The notes under the pieces are model-generated. The model saw nothing but the letters and a program-made list of their open reading frames with translations. It had not been told where the DNA came from and searched no databases. Positions 1 to 9,151 of a stretch of 64,000 nucleotides of DNA are shown one piece after another. This stretch comes from CAZBRS01 sp964494475 (lineage in GTDB: Bacteria; Myxococcota_A; UBA9042; CAZBRS01): NCBI GenBank assembly GCA_964494475.1, contig CAZBRS010000030.1:9918-73917 (forward strand), given 5' to 3'. Position 1 is the stretch's first letter, and every line of letters starts with the position of its first letter. Position numbers and translations under genes: made by a program.

Positions 1-798
1 CGGTCACGTTCCGGCCCCGCAGCGTGCCGGGGTCCAGCGCGATCACGCGCGGCTGGTCGCCCCGGAAGGTCACGCGGTGCAGCCCGCAGTGGGCCGTAGC
101 CGTGACCTCGTAGCGTGTGGCGAGGTCCGGCAGATCGGCGGCGTAGTAGCCCGGGGTGGCCTCCTCGGCGGCGTGGTCGAGGCGCGTGGCCGCCTCGGGG
201 CTGGCGGGCGCCGGGGGGGGAGCCTGGCGGGAGGGCACGAGGCGCACGTGGCTGTACCCGTACGTGCTCCCGCCGGGGCCGTTCAGGTGCGTGTGCGAGA
301 AGCCGTGCACGTGGGAGGCGCCCCAATCGTACGAGTCGATGTCGCCGATCTCGAGCTTCGAGTCGGGGCCCACCTTGGCCATGCCGTGGGGCACGAGCGC
401 GCCCACGAACACGTTGCCGGGGCCGGCCGAGCCGAGGAACGGGTCGACCCGTCCGACCAGGTCGAGGGTCTCGAGGGGCTCTCCGANNNNNNNNNNNNNN
501 NNNNNNNNNNNNNNNNNNNNNNNNNNNNNNNNNNNNNNNNNNNNNNNNNNNNNNNNNNNNNNNNNNNNNNNNNNNNNNNNNNNNNNCCGAGGAACGGGTC
601 GACCCGTCCGACCAGGTCGAGGGTCTCGAGGGGCTCTCCGACGTCGAGCCCGTCGGGGGCGTGCCCGTCCCGGGCGTCCGTGACGTCGGGGGCGTCCGGG
701 GCCGCGGCGTCCTGCGCCGACGAATCGCCGCCGCCGCATCGGGCCAGCGTGAGGCCTGCAAGGAAGAGCGCGAGGAGGGGGAGGAGCGGGCGTGGCAT
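1..798 (-). CDS. GH92 alpha-mannosidase-like lipoprotein, 5' part (gene cut by window edge, interrupted by assembly gap)
   Basis: Glycoside hydrolase family 92 enzymes are exo-acting alpha-mannosidases, usually secreted. The start at 798 has GGGAG about 8 bases upstream and a hydrophobic N-terminus ending ...LARC, an imperfect lipobox, followed by an Asp/Ala/Pro-rich linker. The 100-N gap at 487-586 breaks the frame. Positions 432-486 and 587-641 are the same 55 bases; removing one copy gives an open frame from 798 to base 1. The joined product reads DPFLGSAGPGNVFVGALVPH and then GFSHTHLNGPGGSTYG and ATPGYYAADLPD, all hallmarks of the GH92 N-terminal region. The catalytic C-terminal part is outside the window. 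The family is confident; the substrate is not shown. Confidence 0.85.
487..586. other. Assembly gap (100 N) between identical 55-mers
   Basis: Exactly 100 N. The 55 bases before (432-486) equal the 55 bases after (587-641). This fits unmerged contig ends sharing one k-mer. Collapsing the duplicate restores the GH92 frame, so there is probably little or no missing sequence. Confidence 0.9.
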
Positions 799-868
799 GG
801 CGGGAGCTCCCGGCGGGTCGGCCGATGATCCCCCGAGCGGACCGGGCCGTCAATGCCCCGCGCGGTGG

Positions 869-1381
869 CTACTGCCCGAACGCGGCGGCCTCGCCGTGCT
901 TGCAGCCGCAGCCGCCTTCGGCCGGAGGGGCGGTGCGCGCCGCGATCTTCTTCTCGTAGCGCGTCTTGAACTCGGCGCGCTTGTCGGCGGGGCCCGTGAC
1001 GAGCACGGTGGCGCCGACCTCGGTGTTCTCGGCCTTGAACGTCAGGCCCTCGACGCCGAAGGGGCACCCGGCGCAGCCGCTGCCCTTGGCGTCGCGAGCC
1101 AGCTCGTCGGCCAGCTTCTGCTGGAAACCCGCGCGCTTGCCGGGGCAGCCGTTCACGACCACGGCCAGCTTGAGCGCGTCGCCTTCGACCGCCAGCGCGA
1201 AGTCGGCCTTGGTGTCCCCCCAGATGCAGCCGCCCTCGCAGCCGCAGCCGCCCTTCTCGGCCTGACCGCAGGTCGCGGCCTGACCGCAGGTCGCGGCCTT
1301 GGCGCAGCCCTCGCCGGCGAAGGCGTTGGAGGCGAACGAGGCACCGAGGACCAGCACGAGCAGTACGAACAGCTTCTTCAT
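869..1381 (-). CDS. Small secreted Cys-rich protein
   Basis: Not a family I recognise; 170 residues. The start at 1381 is preferred over upstream in-frame codons because an AGGAG Shine-Dalgarno lies about 9 bases before it and a clean Sec signal peptide follows (MKKLFVLLVLVLGASF...NAFA). The mature N-terminus is Cys-rich, including ATCGQAATCGQA from two copies of an 18-base repeat (1261-1296) and GGCGCEGGC. There are further Cys in GCPGK, SGCAGCPFG and a terminal GGCGCKHGE, which suggests metal binding or a disulfide-rich fold. The middle has a regular alpha/beta pattern. It is transcribed divergently from the giant CTDC-repeat lipoprotein, with a promoter-like site at 1416-1444. Export is likely; function is unknown. 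Confidence 0.75.
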   Translation of the reverse strand: MKKLFVLLVLVLGASFASNAFAGEGCAKAATCGQAATCGQAEKGGCGCEGGCIWGDTKADFALAVEGDALKLAVVVNGCPGKRAGFQQKLADELARDAKGSGCAGCPFGVEGLTFKAENTEVGATVLVTGPADKRAEFKTRYEKKIAARTAPPAEGGCGCKHGEAAAFGQ

Positions 1382-1415
1382 GGTCGATCTCCTTGGTTCT
1401 ACGAATCGAACGGGC

Positions 1416-1444
1416 AAGCTAGCGACGGGATCCCTCGAAGTCAA
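1416..1444 (-). promoter_or_regulatory. Putative sigma70-type promoter for the small Cys-rich protein
   Basis: On the minus strand TTGACT and TAGCTT are 17 bases apart, ending about 35 bases before the start codon at 1381. Matched by eye only. Confidence 0.4.
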
Positions 1445-1538
1445 GCACCCGGCGCGTCGTCTGCTGCCGCGCCGCGAATCTTTCCGCCGCGCCCGGCGAT
1501 CGGTATACTACCGCGGGAACCATCCGCAGGGTCCGCAC

Positions 1539-4352
1539 GTGCAGAACCGCCGACTCGTCCTCTCTGGGGTGCTCCTGCTGACCGCGCTCGCCAGCGCGGC
1601 CTGCCAGAGCACGTGCGCGAGCCACCTCGACTGCGCCGCCGACGAGTACTGCTCGTCGGGCGCGTGCAAGGCCATGGGAGACCTCTTCCGCAAGCCGTGC
1701 GCTACCCTCGACGACTGCGGCGAGGGCTACTGCATCAGCGGCTATTGCTACGCCATCGGCGAGCCGTGCTCGTGTGATCCACGCGATCCCTGCACCGCCT
1801 CGGCCCCTTCGTGCGAAGGCGCCTGCGCCACGGTCGACGACTGCCAGGACGCGAACCCCTGCACCGACGACGCCTGCGTCGACCGGGCCTGCGTCAACAC
1901 CCCGAACGGCCAGCCCGGCTGCTGCACGAAGAACGCCGACTGCGACGACGGCTCGCCCTGCACGAGCAACGTGTGCGACGGCCATCAGTGCACCTACCCC
2001 ATCGACCCCGAGGGGGGGTGCTGCCAGACCTCGCTGGACTGCGACGACGCGAACCCCTGCACCGCCGACGCCTGCATCGACGACGGAAGCTGCACGCACG
2101 CCTGGGGCGACCCGTCGTGCTGCGTGGCCGACGCCGACTGCGACGACGACGATGCCTGCACCTCCGACTTCTGCGCCGGCTCCACGTGCGTCGCGCCCCA
2201 CGACGTCGACACCGAGCTCTGCGCCTGCCAGTCCGACGCCGACTGCGACGACGGCAGCCCGTGCAGCCGCGACACCTGCGCGGCGGGGCGCTGCGCCTAC
2301 GCCCACGACCCGACCGGCCTGCTGCCCGGCGTCACCTGCTGCGACACCCCCGCCATGTGCAACGACGGCAACGGCAACACCGAAGACCGCTGCGAGCACA
2401 ACGTCTGCAGCCACGAGCTGCGCGTCACCTGCGACAAGGAGTCCGACTGCTTCGAGCTCGACCCCTGCGCCCTCTACCGCTGCGTCAACGGCGCCTGCGT
2501 GCTCGACCAGGTGCTCGCCGGCTGTTGCTCCACCGAACTGCAGTGCGACGACGGCGACGCCTGCACCAAGGACACGTGCACGGCGAACCTCTGCAAGCAC
2601 GAATTCACGCCGAACCCGGGCTGCTGCCAGACCGATGCCCAGTGCGACGACGGCGAGGCGTGCACCCTCGACGCGTGCTGCCTCGACAGCTCGTGCGAGA
2701 CCCCCGCCGGCACGGTGCCCCTGTTCCATTGCTCCCACACGGCCGCCGGCACCAACTGCTGCACCCTCGACGCCGAGTGCAAGGACGACAACTGGTGCAC
2801 CCTCGACACGTGCGTCGACTTCGCCTGCCAGCACAGCCCCAAGGTCGACTGCTGCTATTTCGAAGAAGACTGCGACGACGACATCTGGTGCACCACCGAC
2901 AGCTGCACCGAGGGCTCGTGCGTGAACGCGAAGCAGCCCGGGTGCTGCGCGCTCGAGGCCGAGTGCGACGACCAGGACCCCTGCACCTACGACTACTGCA
3001 TCAACCACACGTGCCAGTACGAGGCCAAGAGCCACTGCTGCGCGTCCGACGCCGACTGCGCGAACCCCGACCCCTGCGTGAAGGGCACGTGTCAGGCCAA
3101 CGCCTGCGTCTACGCGCCCACCCCCGGCTGCTGCCAGCCCGGCGACGCCTGCGACGACGGCGACCCCTGCACCAAGGACTCGTGCGTCGCGTCCAAGTGC
3201 ACGCACCTGGCCGATCCGAATCCCTTCTGCTGCCAGCCCACCGTGTTGGCCGCGTCGGCCTTCGACGGCGCCGACACGCTCGCCTGGGACGTGCAGGGCT
3301 CCAGCACCCAGGTCAGCTGGGGCGTCGACGCCAACGGCGCGGCCACCAGCGGAGCGAACGCGCTGCGCTACCACAACGCCGCGACCGGCGGCTACAGCAC
3401 GCCCGGCAGCCCCAGCACGGGCACCGCGCTCTCGACCACGGTGGCCATCCCCTACGAGGACAACATCACCCTCGGCTTCCAGCTCTTCGGCGACATCCGC
3501 TCCGACCCCTCCAAGGACCTGCTCACCCTCTCGGTGTACGACGGCACCAGCTTCGTGAAGGTGTGGGACAAGTCGCAGACGCCGAACGGCCTCGGGGCGG
3601 CCTTCCAGCCCATCTGGATCACCTCCGATTTCCTGGCGGGCAAGACCATCCGCCTGAAGTTCGAGCTGGACACGGTCGACGCCGGCGCGGTGGGGCAGGG
3701 CGTGTTCATCGACGACGTGATGGTGGGGTACGGCTGCAAATACGGCACGGTGACGTGCGTGGCCGACTCCGACTGCACCGACGACGATCCCTGCACCGCC
3801 GACGAGTGCCAGGACGGCACCTGCGCGCACATCTCCGAGGGCGTCGACGGCTGCTGCGGCGCGCCGGCGCTGACGAGCACGTTCGGGCAACTGCCGGCCG
3901 GCAGCGCGTCGGTCGGGACCGACACCTCCACGTGGAACCTCTCGACGCAGCGTTACGCGTCGCCGCCCAGTTCCCTGTACTTCGGCAACCCCGCGACGCA
4001 CCTCTACGACGTTCCGGGCAAGCAGGTAACGGGAACGTTCACGCTGAACGACGTGAGCCTGGCTGGGGTCTCGGCTCCGGTGCTCGCGTTCACGACGTGG
4101 ATGCACGTCGAGCAGTACAGCTTCTCCGATGATTTCTGGATCGAGGTCAACGGCAGCGAGGTCTGGAGCAAGCTGACCCCGGGCGTCTCCCTGGCCGGAC
4201 CGACCGGCTGGGTCCCCGTGAGCATCGACCTCGCACCCTACGCCGGCCAGACGGTCGACATCGCCTTCCGGTTCGATACGTTCGACGGGTTCTCGAACGC
4301 CTACGAGGGCGTCTACGTCGACGACCTGGTGGTGGGTCCGGCCTGCCAGTAG
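1539..4352 (+). CDS. Giant Cys-rich CTDC-repeat lipoprotein with two C-terminal beta-sandwich domains
   Basis: Predicted cell-surface lipoprotein of 937 residues. The GTG at 1539 opens directly onto a signal peptide (LVLSGVLLLTALASAAC), which decides the start. Residues about 25-560 are a run of Cys repeats of the type DADCDDGSPCTSNVC, one per 30-45 residues, as in the CTDC repeat known from slime-mould and myxobacterial surface proteins. Two jelly-roll-like modules follow (about 565-725 and 775-937). Each ends in a similar motif, VFIDDVMVGYGC or VYVDDLVVGPAC, with one further Cys repeat between them. This suggests adhesion or ligand binding outside the cell. No catalytic motif is visible. 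A TATACT box lies at 1504-1509 with a weak -35. Confidence 0.85.
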   Translation: MQNRRLVLSGVLLLTALASAACQSTCASHLDCAADEYCSSGACKAMGDLFRKPCATLDDCGEGYCISGYCYAIGEPCSCDPRDPCTASAPSCEGACATVDDCQDANPCTDDACVDRACVNTPNGQPGCCTKNADCDDGSPCTSNVCDGHQCTYPIDPEGGCCQTSLDCDDANPCTADACIDDGSCTHAWGDPSCCVADADCDDDDACTSDFCAGSTCVAPHDVDTELCACQSDADCDDGSPCSRDTCAAGRCAYAHDPTGLLPGVTCCDTPAMCNDGNGNTEDRCEHNVCSHELRVTCDKESDCFELDPCALYRCVNGACVLDQVLAGCCSTELQCDDGDACTKDTCTANLCKHEFTPNPGCCQTDAQCDDGEACTLDACCLDSSCETPAGTVPLFHCSHTAAGTNCCTLDAECKDDNWCTLDTCVDFACQHSPKVDCCYFEEDCDDDIWCTTDSCTEGSCVNAKQPGCCALEAECDDQDPCTYDYCINHTCQYEAKSHCCASDADCANPDPCVKGTCQANACVYAPTPGCCQPGDACDDGDPCTKDSCVASKCTHLADPNPFCCQPTVLAASAFDGADTLAWDVQGSSTQVSWGVDANGAATSGANALRYHNAATGGYSTPGSPSTGTALSTTVAIPYEDNITLGFQLFGDIRSDPSKDLLTLSVYDGTSFVKVWDKSQTPNGLGAAFQPIWITSDFLAGKTIRLKFELDTVDAGAVGQGVFIDDVMVGYGCKYGTVTCVADSDCTDDDPCTADECQDGTCAHISEGVDGCCGAPALTSTFGQLPAGSASVGTDTSTWNLSTQRYASPPSSLYFGNPATHLYDVPGKQVTGTFTLNDVSLAGVSAPVLAFTTWMHVEQYSFSDDFWIEVNGSEVWSKLTPGVSLAGPTGWVPVSIDLAPYAGQTVDIAFRFDTFDGFSNAYEGVYVDDLVVGPACQ

Positions 4353-4444
4353 CGGCGCCCGTGGGTGGAGTACGGTTGCTCCAGTGGAGCCTCCTTCTAC
4401 CAATCTCCCGGCCCCGACGGGGCCGATGCGATCGTGCCATTTCC

Positions 4445-4472
4445 TTGACATCATTGCGTTCCAGCGTATCTT
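4445..4472 (+). promoter_or_regulatory. Putative promoter for the envelope cluster
   Basis: TTGACA (4445-4450), a 16-base spacer and TATCTT (4467-4472), about 100 bases before the start at 4574. It sits in the 220-base intergenic stretch after the CTDC-repeat gene. Confidence 0.5.
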
Positions 4473-4573
4473 GACGCCGATCGAGCCGACGGCACGCGGG
4501 TTGCAACATACGCGTAGCGAACCCGATGAGCCCGCGCTCTCCGGGCGTCGACGACCGACGATGGAGCCGACCC

Positions 4574-5941
4574 ATGGCGCGACACACCGTGATCCTGGCG
4601 ACCGACCCCCGCCTGTTGGCTCCCGCCGCGAAGAGCGAGCGACAGCGCGTCGACTACACCACGCGCGTCGGCGGCGTCGGCCTCCTGAAGCGCGCGATCC
4701 TCTCGGCGGCCAAGGACGGCGCGCACGAGATCAGCGTGCTGGTCGGCAGCGGCGGCGGCTGGTTGCACGAGCGCCTGGCGTCCGATCCGAGCCTGCCGGC
4801 CGACCTCACGTGGTACCTGGCGGGCGAGACGGCCGGCGGCGAGCGCGCGGTCCTGGCCGACCTGAAGCGCCGCATCGAGCGCCCGTTCCTGCTGCTCCGG
4901 GCCAACCGGGCCTACACGGTCGATACCCTGGCCCGCCTCCGAGCCCACGAGGGCCTGGCGCCCGTCGTGTCGGCCGTGGCCGCCGGGCTCCCCGACCAGG
5001 CTCCCCGCGAGGCCGGGCTCTACGTATGCGAGCCGCGCGTGCTCGACGCCGCCCTGGCCGAGGCCGACGCCCTGTCGCCCCTCGAGGCGGCCCTGGTGCG
5101 GCTGGCCAACGAGGGCAAACGCGCCAAGGTCGACCTGCACGACCGCCGCGTGATCGCCGTGTCGACCCTGGCCGATCGCGAGGCCGCCAACGACATGCTG
5201 CTCACGTCGCTGATCAAGCCGCACGACGGCGTCGTCTCGAAGAACATCAACCGCAAGGTGTCGCTGGCCCTCACGCGGCGCACCATGAACCACGACGTGT
5301 TCACCCCGAACCTGTTCACGACCGTGGCCCTCGTGCTGGGCGTGGCCTCGGCGTTCATGGTCGCGACCGGCAGCTACCTCTGGATCGCGCTGGGCGGCCT
5401 GTTCTACCAGTTGGCGTCGATCATCGACGGCAACGACGGCGAGATCGCGCGCCTCAAGTTCCAGGGCTCCAAGTTCGGCGGTTGGTTCGACACGGTGGCC
5501 GACGACGTGACCAACCTGGGCTTCATCCTGGGCCTGGGCTTCGGCACCGCGCGCCTCACGGGTCACGTCGGCTGGCTGGTCTTCGCCGTCATCGGCGTGT
5601 CCCTGGGCGCCGTCGCGGTCGCGCACCTCTACGCCTGGCTGGCCGGCGGCGAGCAGACCAACACCTTCGACGTGCCGTGGAGCGTCCTGGGCACCGAGGG
5701 TGAGCGGTCGCCGCTGCAGCGCTTCTTCGCGCTCTTCCTGGTCATCGGCAAGCGCGACTTCTACGCGCTCCTCTTCGCGGCCTTCTGCCTGCTGGGCCTC
5801 GTGCAGGTCCCGCTGCTCCTCGGCGCCACCACCACGACCGTCATGGGCCTCATCAAGCTGCGCGAGTCGCTCGGCGCCTGGCTGGCCACGCCTCCGCAGC
5901 CCGTGCGCGAGGCCACGGCCACCGGCCTGCGCCGTCGTTGA
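4574..5941 (+). CDS. Nucleotidyltransferase-like / CDP-alcohol phosphatidyltransferase fusion
   Basis: Membrane enzyme expected to transfer a phospho-alcohol from a CDP-activated donor to an acceptor alcohol; 455 residues. The ATG at 4574 has GGAG upstream. The N-terminal part (to about 195) is soluble and looks like a reduced sugar-phosphate nucleotidyltransferase, as in bifunctional inositol-phosphate cytidylyltransferase/DIPP synthases, but the usual nucleotide-binding signature is not obvious. The C-terminal part has several membrane segments and the full CDP-alcohol transferase signature IIDGNDGEIARLKFQGSKFG followed by GWFDTVADD, with all Asp residues in place. It heads a run with a lipoprotein, an LtaS-like phosphotransferase and a glycosyltransferase, suggesting an inositol- or glycerol-phosphate envelope product. 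Substrates are inferred, not shown. Confidence 0.8.
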   Translation: MARHTVILATDPRLLAPAAKSERQRVDYTTRVGGVGLLKRAILSAAKDGAHEISVLVGSGGGWLHERLASDPSLPADLTWYLAGETAGGERAVLADLKRRIERPFLLLRANRAYTVDTLARLRAHEGLAPVVSAVAAGLPDQAPREAGLYVCEPRVLDAALAEADALSPLEAALVRLANEGKRAKVDLHDRRVIAVSTLADREAANDMLLTSLIKPHDGVVSKNINRKVSLALTRRTMNHDVFTPNLFTTVALVLGVASAFMVATGSYLWIALGGLFYQLASIIDGNDGEIARLKFQGSKFGGWFDTVADDVTNLGFILGLGFGTARLTGHVGWLVFAVIGVSLGAVAVAHLYAWLAGGEQTNTFDVPWSVLGTEGERSPLQRFFALFLVIGKRDFYALLFAAFCLLGLVQVPLLLGATTTTVMGLIKLRESLGAWLATPPQPVREATATGLRRR

Positions 5942-5946
5942 GCCCC

Positions 5947-7086
5947 ATGCGCCTCGTCCCCCTGCTCGCGCTCGTCCTCGGCACGTTCGTCGCCTGCGGC
6001 GGCGCGGTGCAGTCGGTCCCCGCGAGCGGCGCTGGCGCTCCCGCTGCTGCGCTCAGCGCCCTGCCCTCGGCGGCTCACCCGGCCAAGGGGGGCACCCCCG
6101 TCACCGTCGCTGACCTGATCCCCCCGCTGCTCGAGGCCGAGCACTACACCGACAAGTTCACCTTCGAGTTCACCTTCGACTCGGGCCACCAGGTCTACTT
6201 CAGCGTCTTCGTCACCAACCTGGGGCCGGGTCAGCACAAGGTGAAGGTCAACAGCCGCGTCGTCCTGCCCGACGGGCGGCGCCTGACCGACGAGAAGCGC
6301 TTCGACGGCGGTGACTGGGCCTCCGCGCGCGACCGCCTCGACCTGGTCATCGGCGAGTACCGCCTCTCGGGTACGCCCGAGCGCCTGACGCTCGCGACCA
6401 AGGGCGCGGGCTACGCGTTCGAGCTCGTGGCCACCCCCGAGCCCGCCCCGTGGCGGCCTCCACAGGGCACGCTCACGCTCCCCAAGCTCCCCGAGGCGTA
6501 CTTCAACACGGTGTACGTGGCGCCCCGCAGCCGCGTCGAGGGCACGCTCACCCTCGAAGGCCAGGCCTCGCCGGTCAAGGGCTACGGGTACGGCATCCAC
6601 AGCGTGTCGAGCGCGGCGCCCTACGAGATGGCGTGGCGCTGGCTGTCGTTCCGCTCCGTCGATCCCCGCTGGACGGTCTTCTTCCGCCAGCTGATCACGC
6701 CCGCCGCCGATGGTCGGCGCGAGGTCGCGTGGCTGGTCGTCGACGGGCCCGACGGCCTGCGCTTCCAGACCGACGAGGTCACGTTGAGCGCCTCCGAGGT
6801 CACCGCCGACAAGCACGCCAACGCCTACCCCATCCCCGGTCGGCTGGTGGTGCACGCCACGTCGGGCCAGGACGAGCTCACGTTGCTGCTGCGCGCCGAC
6901 GAATTGCGCAGCCGCGACGAGCCGTTGAAGGGCCTGAACAGCCTGGTGCGGGTGATGGCCGAGCGCATGACCCAGCCCGTGAACCTCGAGTATTACGCGC
7001 CGTTCGCGGCCCGGCTTCGGGTGGGCGGCGTCGAGCACGCCTTCGACGGGCGCGGCAACTACGAGCTGAACTTCTTGAACAAGTGA
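5947..7086 (+). CDS. Lipoprotein of unknown function in envelope cluster
   Basis: Family not recognised; 379 residues. The ATG at 5947 follows the preceding stop by a few bases and gives a lipoprotein signal (MRLVPLLALVLGTFVAC); a TTG overlapping the previous stop is also possible. After a low-complexity Ala/Ser/Pro linker the protein is beta-rich. No catalytic motif is seen. Tight packing between the CDP-alcohol transferase and the LtaS-like gene suggests co-transcription and a role in the same envelope polymer or lipid pathway. Confidence 0.7.
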   Translation: MRLVPLLALVLGTFVACGGAVQSVPASGAGAPAAALSALPSAAHPAKGGTPVTVADLIPPLLEAEHYTDKFTFEFTFDSGHQVYFSVFVTNLGPGQHKVKVNSRVVLPDGRRLTDEKRFDGGDWASARDRLDLVIGEYRLSGTPERLTLATKGAGYAFELVATPEPAPWRPPQGTLTLPKLPEAYFNTVYVAPRSRVEGTLTLEGQASPVKGYGYGIHSVSSAAPYEMAWRWLSFRSVDPRWTVFFRQLITPAADGRREVAWLVVDGPDGLRFQTDEVTLSASEVTADKHANAYPIPGRLVVHATSGQDELTLLLRADELRSRDEPLKGLNSLVRVMAERMTQPVNLEYYAPFAARLRVGGVEHAFDGRGNYELNFLNK

Positions 7087-7093
7087 GGCGCCC

Positions 7094-9151
7094 GTGAGCG
7101 ACCCCACCCCCCCCGCCGCCCCTCGACGCTGGCGCACGGAGTGGCTGCCGGCCCTGCTCGTGGCCACGGGCTTGCCGCTGGCGGTCATGAAGGGCGTGCT
7201 GGTCGGGCACAACCTCTCGGGCGCCGAGGGCCGCACCAGCGCGGCCACGCTGCTGCCGAAGACCCTGCTCTTCCTCGGCTGGGACGTGGCGGGCGCCGTG
7301 TTGGTGGCGCTCGTCTGCCTCGGCCTCGTGGTGGCGCTGCCCAGGCGGCGCGACGGCCTGGCCGCTTCGCTCCTGGTGCCCCTGCTGGCGGTGCACGGCT
7401 GGGCCGTCGCGATGAGCGGCTTCGTGAGCATCGTCATGGGCGCGCCGGCCACCAAGGCCACCATCGACCTCGGCTTCCTGAACTCCGACGCTCGCCCCGG
7501 CGTGCAGGTCGACTCGGGCGCCGTCTGGAACTCCATCGCCCACATGGCCACGCCGTTCAACCTCACGCTGCTCTTCGGCCTCACGCTGCTGCCGCCCCTC
7601 CTCTTCCTGGCGCTCCGCCGGCGTCTGCGGCTCGGGCGCGGGCTCCGGCGCGGGCTCGCCCTGGTGGCCGGGGCGCTCGCGGTCGCCACCATCGCGGGGC
7701 TGCCCTCCCTCATCAACGGGCAGGTGCTCGGCATCCGGGTGCACACCTTCGGCCTGGAGCGCAGCCCGATGATCACCCTGGCGGCCTCGTACCTGCGTCC
7801 GGTCGTCCGCGATTGGCAGGCGCCGTCCGCCGATCTCGGGGATCCGTACTGCTTCGACTACGCCTCCCTGGCCGCGCCGGGCCGTGTGCCTCACGACCCG
7901 CTGCTGGTCGCAGGGCGCCAGATCGAGGGCGCAGGCAGCCACCCGCGCCGGTCGAACGTGATCCTCGTGCAGCTCGAGTCGATCGGCGGCGCCAGCCTGG
8001 GAGACCGCCCCGACGCCATGCCCTTCCTCTCCGAGTTGGGGCGGCCCGGGCGCGGCGTGGCCCTGCAGGCGCACTACAGCCCCTGGCCGCAGACCATGAA
8101 GGCCGTGTTCTCCATGTTCTGCGGCGAGATGCCCTACGGCGATTACCCGCCCATCACGGCCGTGGACCCCGCCCTGCCCGTGACGTGCTTGTCCGACGTG
8201 CTCAAGGCCGCCGGCTTCCGCACCGGCTGGTTCACGTCGTCTGATCTAGCCTACGACCGGCAACTGCGCTTCCTCAAGCACCACCACCTCGACGTCCTCG
8301 GCGACATGTACACCATCCCGGGCGCCGACAAGGCCTGGCGCAACAGCTGGGGCATCGACGAGCGCGCCATGATCGACGCCATCTTCGCGTGGGTCGACGA
8401 ACGCCCCGGGCAGCCCTTCTTCGCCTTCTACGGCCAGGCGGCCGGGCACCACCCCTACGCGTTCGCCGGTGGCCCCGGCGCCGGCGAGACCACCCTCGAG
8501 GCCGAGCACGCGGCCTACCGGGCGTGCGCGCTCCACGTGGACCAGTCCCTTCGCTGGCTGGTCGAGGGGCTCGAGGCGCGCGGCCTGCACGACGACACCC
8601 TGCTCGTCATCGCCTCGGATCATGGCGAGGCCTTCGACCAGCACGGCGGCCGCACGCACGGCAACCAGGTGTACGACGAGTCCGTGCGGGTCCCGGCGGT
8701 GCTGGCCGGGCCGCAGGTGCGCCAGGTGGGGGGGCCCGTGACGTTCCCGACGTCGCACATCGACCTCGCGCCCACCGTGCTCGGCCTGCTCGGCCTCGAC
8801 GTGCCGATCAGCATGAAGGGGCGCGACCTCACGCGCGAAGACGACGCTCGCCTGGTCATCAGCGGCGCCCGGCCTCCCGCTGAGCAGCTCGGCGTGCGCG
8901 ACGATCGCTGGCGGGCCGTGGTCTCGCTCGAGACCGGCGTGGTCGAGCTCTTCGACGTCTCGACCGACGCCAACGAGCAGCGGAACGTCTACGACCGCCA
9001 CCGCGACCTGGCCGATCGGCTGGTCGCGCGCGCCCGAGCGTGGCAGCAGCACTCGCGAAACCTGGTCGAGAACTACGCGGCCATCGCCGCCGACCACGCT
9101 CGCGCCTGTCGGGCGGTCCCTGAACCCGCCACCGAGGAGCGCGCACCATGA
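7094..9151 (+). CDS. LtaS-type phosphoglycerol transferase / sulfatase-fold membrane protein
   Basis: Members of this alkaline-phosphatase superfamily branch move phosphoglycerol or similar head groups onto envelope glycans. The product has 685 residues and a GTG start eight bases after the previous stop. The N-terminus has several membrane segments (to about residue 230). The periplasmic sulfatase-like domain carries NVILVQLESIGG (metal-binding Glu), SPWPQTMKAVFS (candidate Thr nucleophile), IASDHGEAFDQHG and RTHGN (metal ligands), and an LAPTVLGLLG segment. It overlaps the next gene (ATGA) and follows a CDP-alcohol transferase, so a teichoic-acid-like or osmoregulated-glycan-like product is plausible. 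The donor is unknown. Confidence 0.8.
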   Translation: MSDPTPPAAPRRWRTEWLPALLVATGLPLAVMKGVLVGHNLSGAEGRTSAATLLPKTLLFLGWDVAGAVLVALVCLGLVVALPRRRDGLAASLLVPLLAVHGWAVAMSGFVSIVMGAPATKATIDLGFLNSDARPGVQVDSGAVWNSIAHMATPFNLTLLFGLTLLPPLLFLALRRRLRLGRGLRRGLALVAGALAVATIAGLPSLINGQVLGIRVHTFGLERSPMITLAASYLRPVVRDWQAPSADLGDPYCFDYASLAAPGRVPHDPLLVAGRQIEGAGSHPRRSNVILVQLESIGGASLGDRPDAMPFLSELGRPGRGVALQAHYSPWPQTMKAVFSMFCGEMPYGDYPPITAVDPALPVTCLSDVLKAAGFRTGWFTSSDLAYDRQLRFLKHHHLDVLGDMYTIPGADKAWRNSWGIDERAMIDAIFAWVDERPGQPFFAFYGQAAGHHPYAFAGGPGAGETTLEAEHAAYRACALHVDQSLRWLVEGLEARGLHDDTLLVIASDHGEAFDQHGGRTHGNQVYDESVRVPAVLAGPQVRQVGGPVTFPTSHIDLAPTVLGLLGLDVPISMKGRDLTREDDARLVISGARPPAEQLGVRDDRWRAVVSLETGVVELFDVSTDANEQRNVYDRHRDLADRLVARARAWQQHSRNLVENYAAIAADHARACRAVPEPATEERAP

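Noticed and set aside
1419..4454. Long minus-strand open frame (1011 codons) opposite the CTDC-repeat lipoprotein
   Set aside because: It is a GC-rich antisense shadow with Arg/Ala/Val/Gly composition, no family motif and no ribosome site, and the plus-strand protein has a signal peptide and regular Cys repeats.
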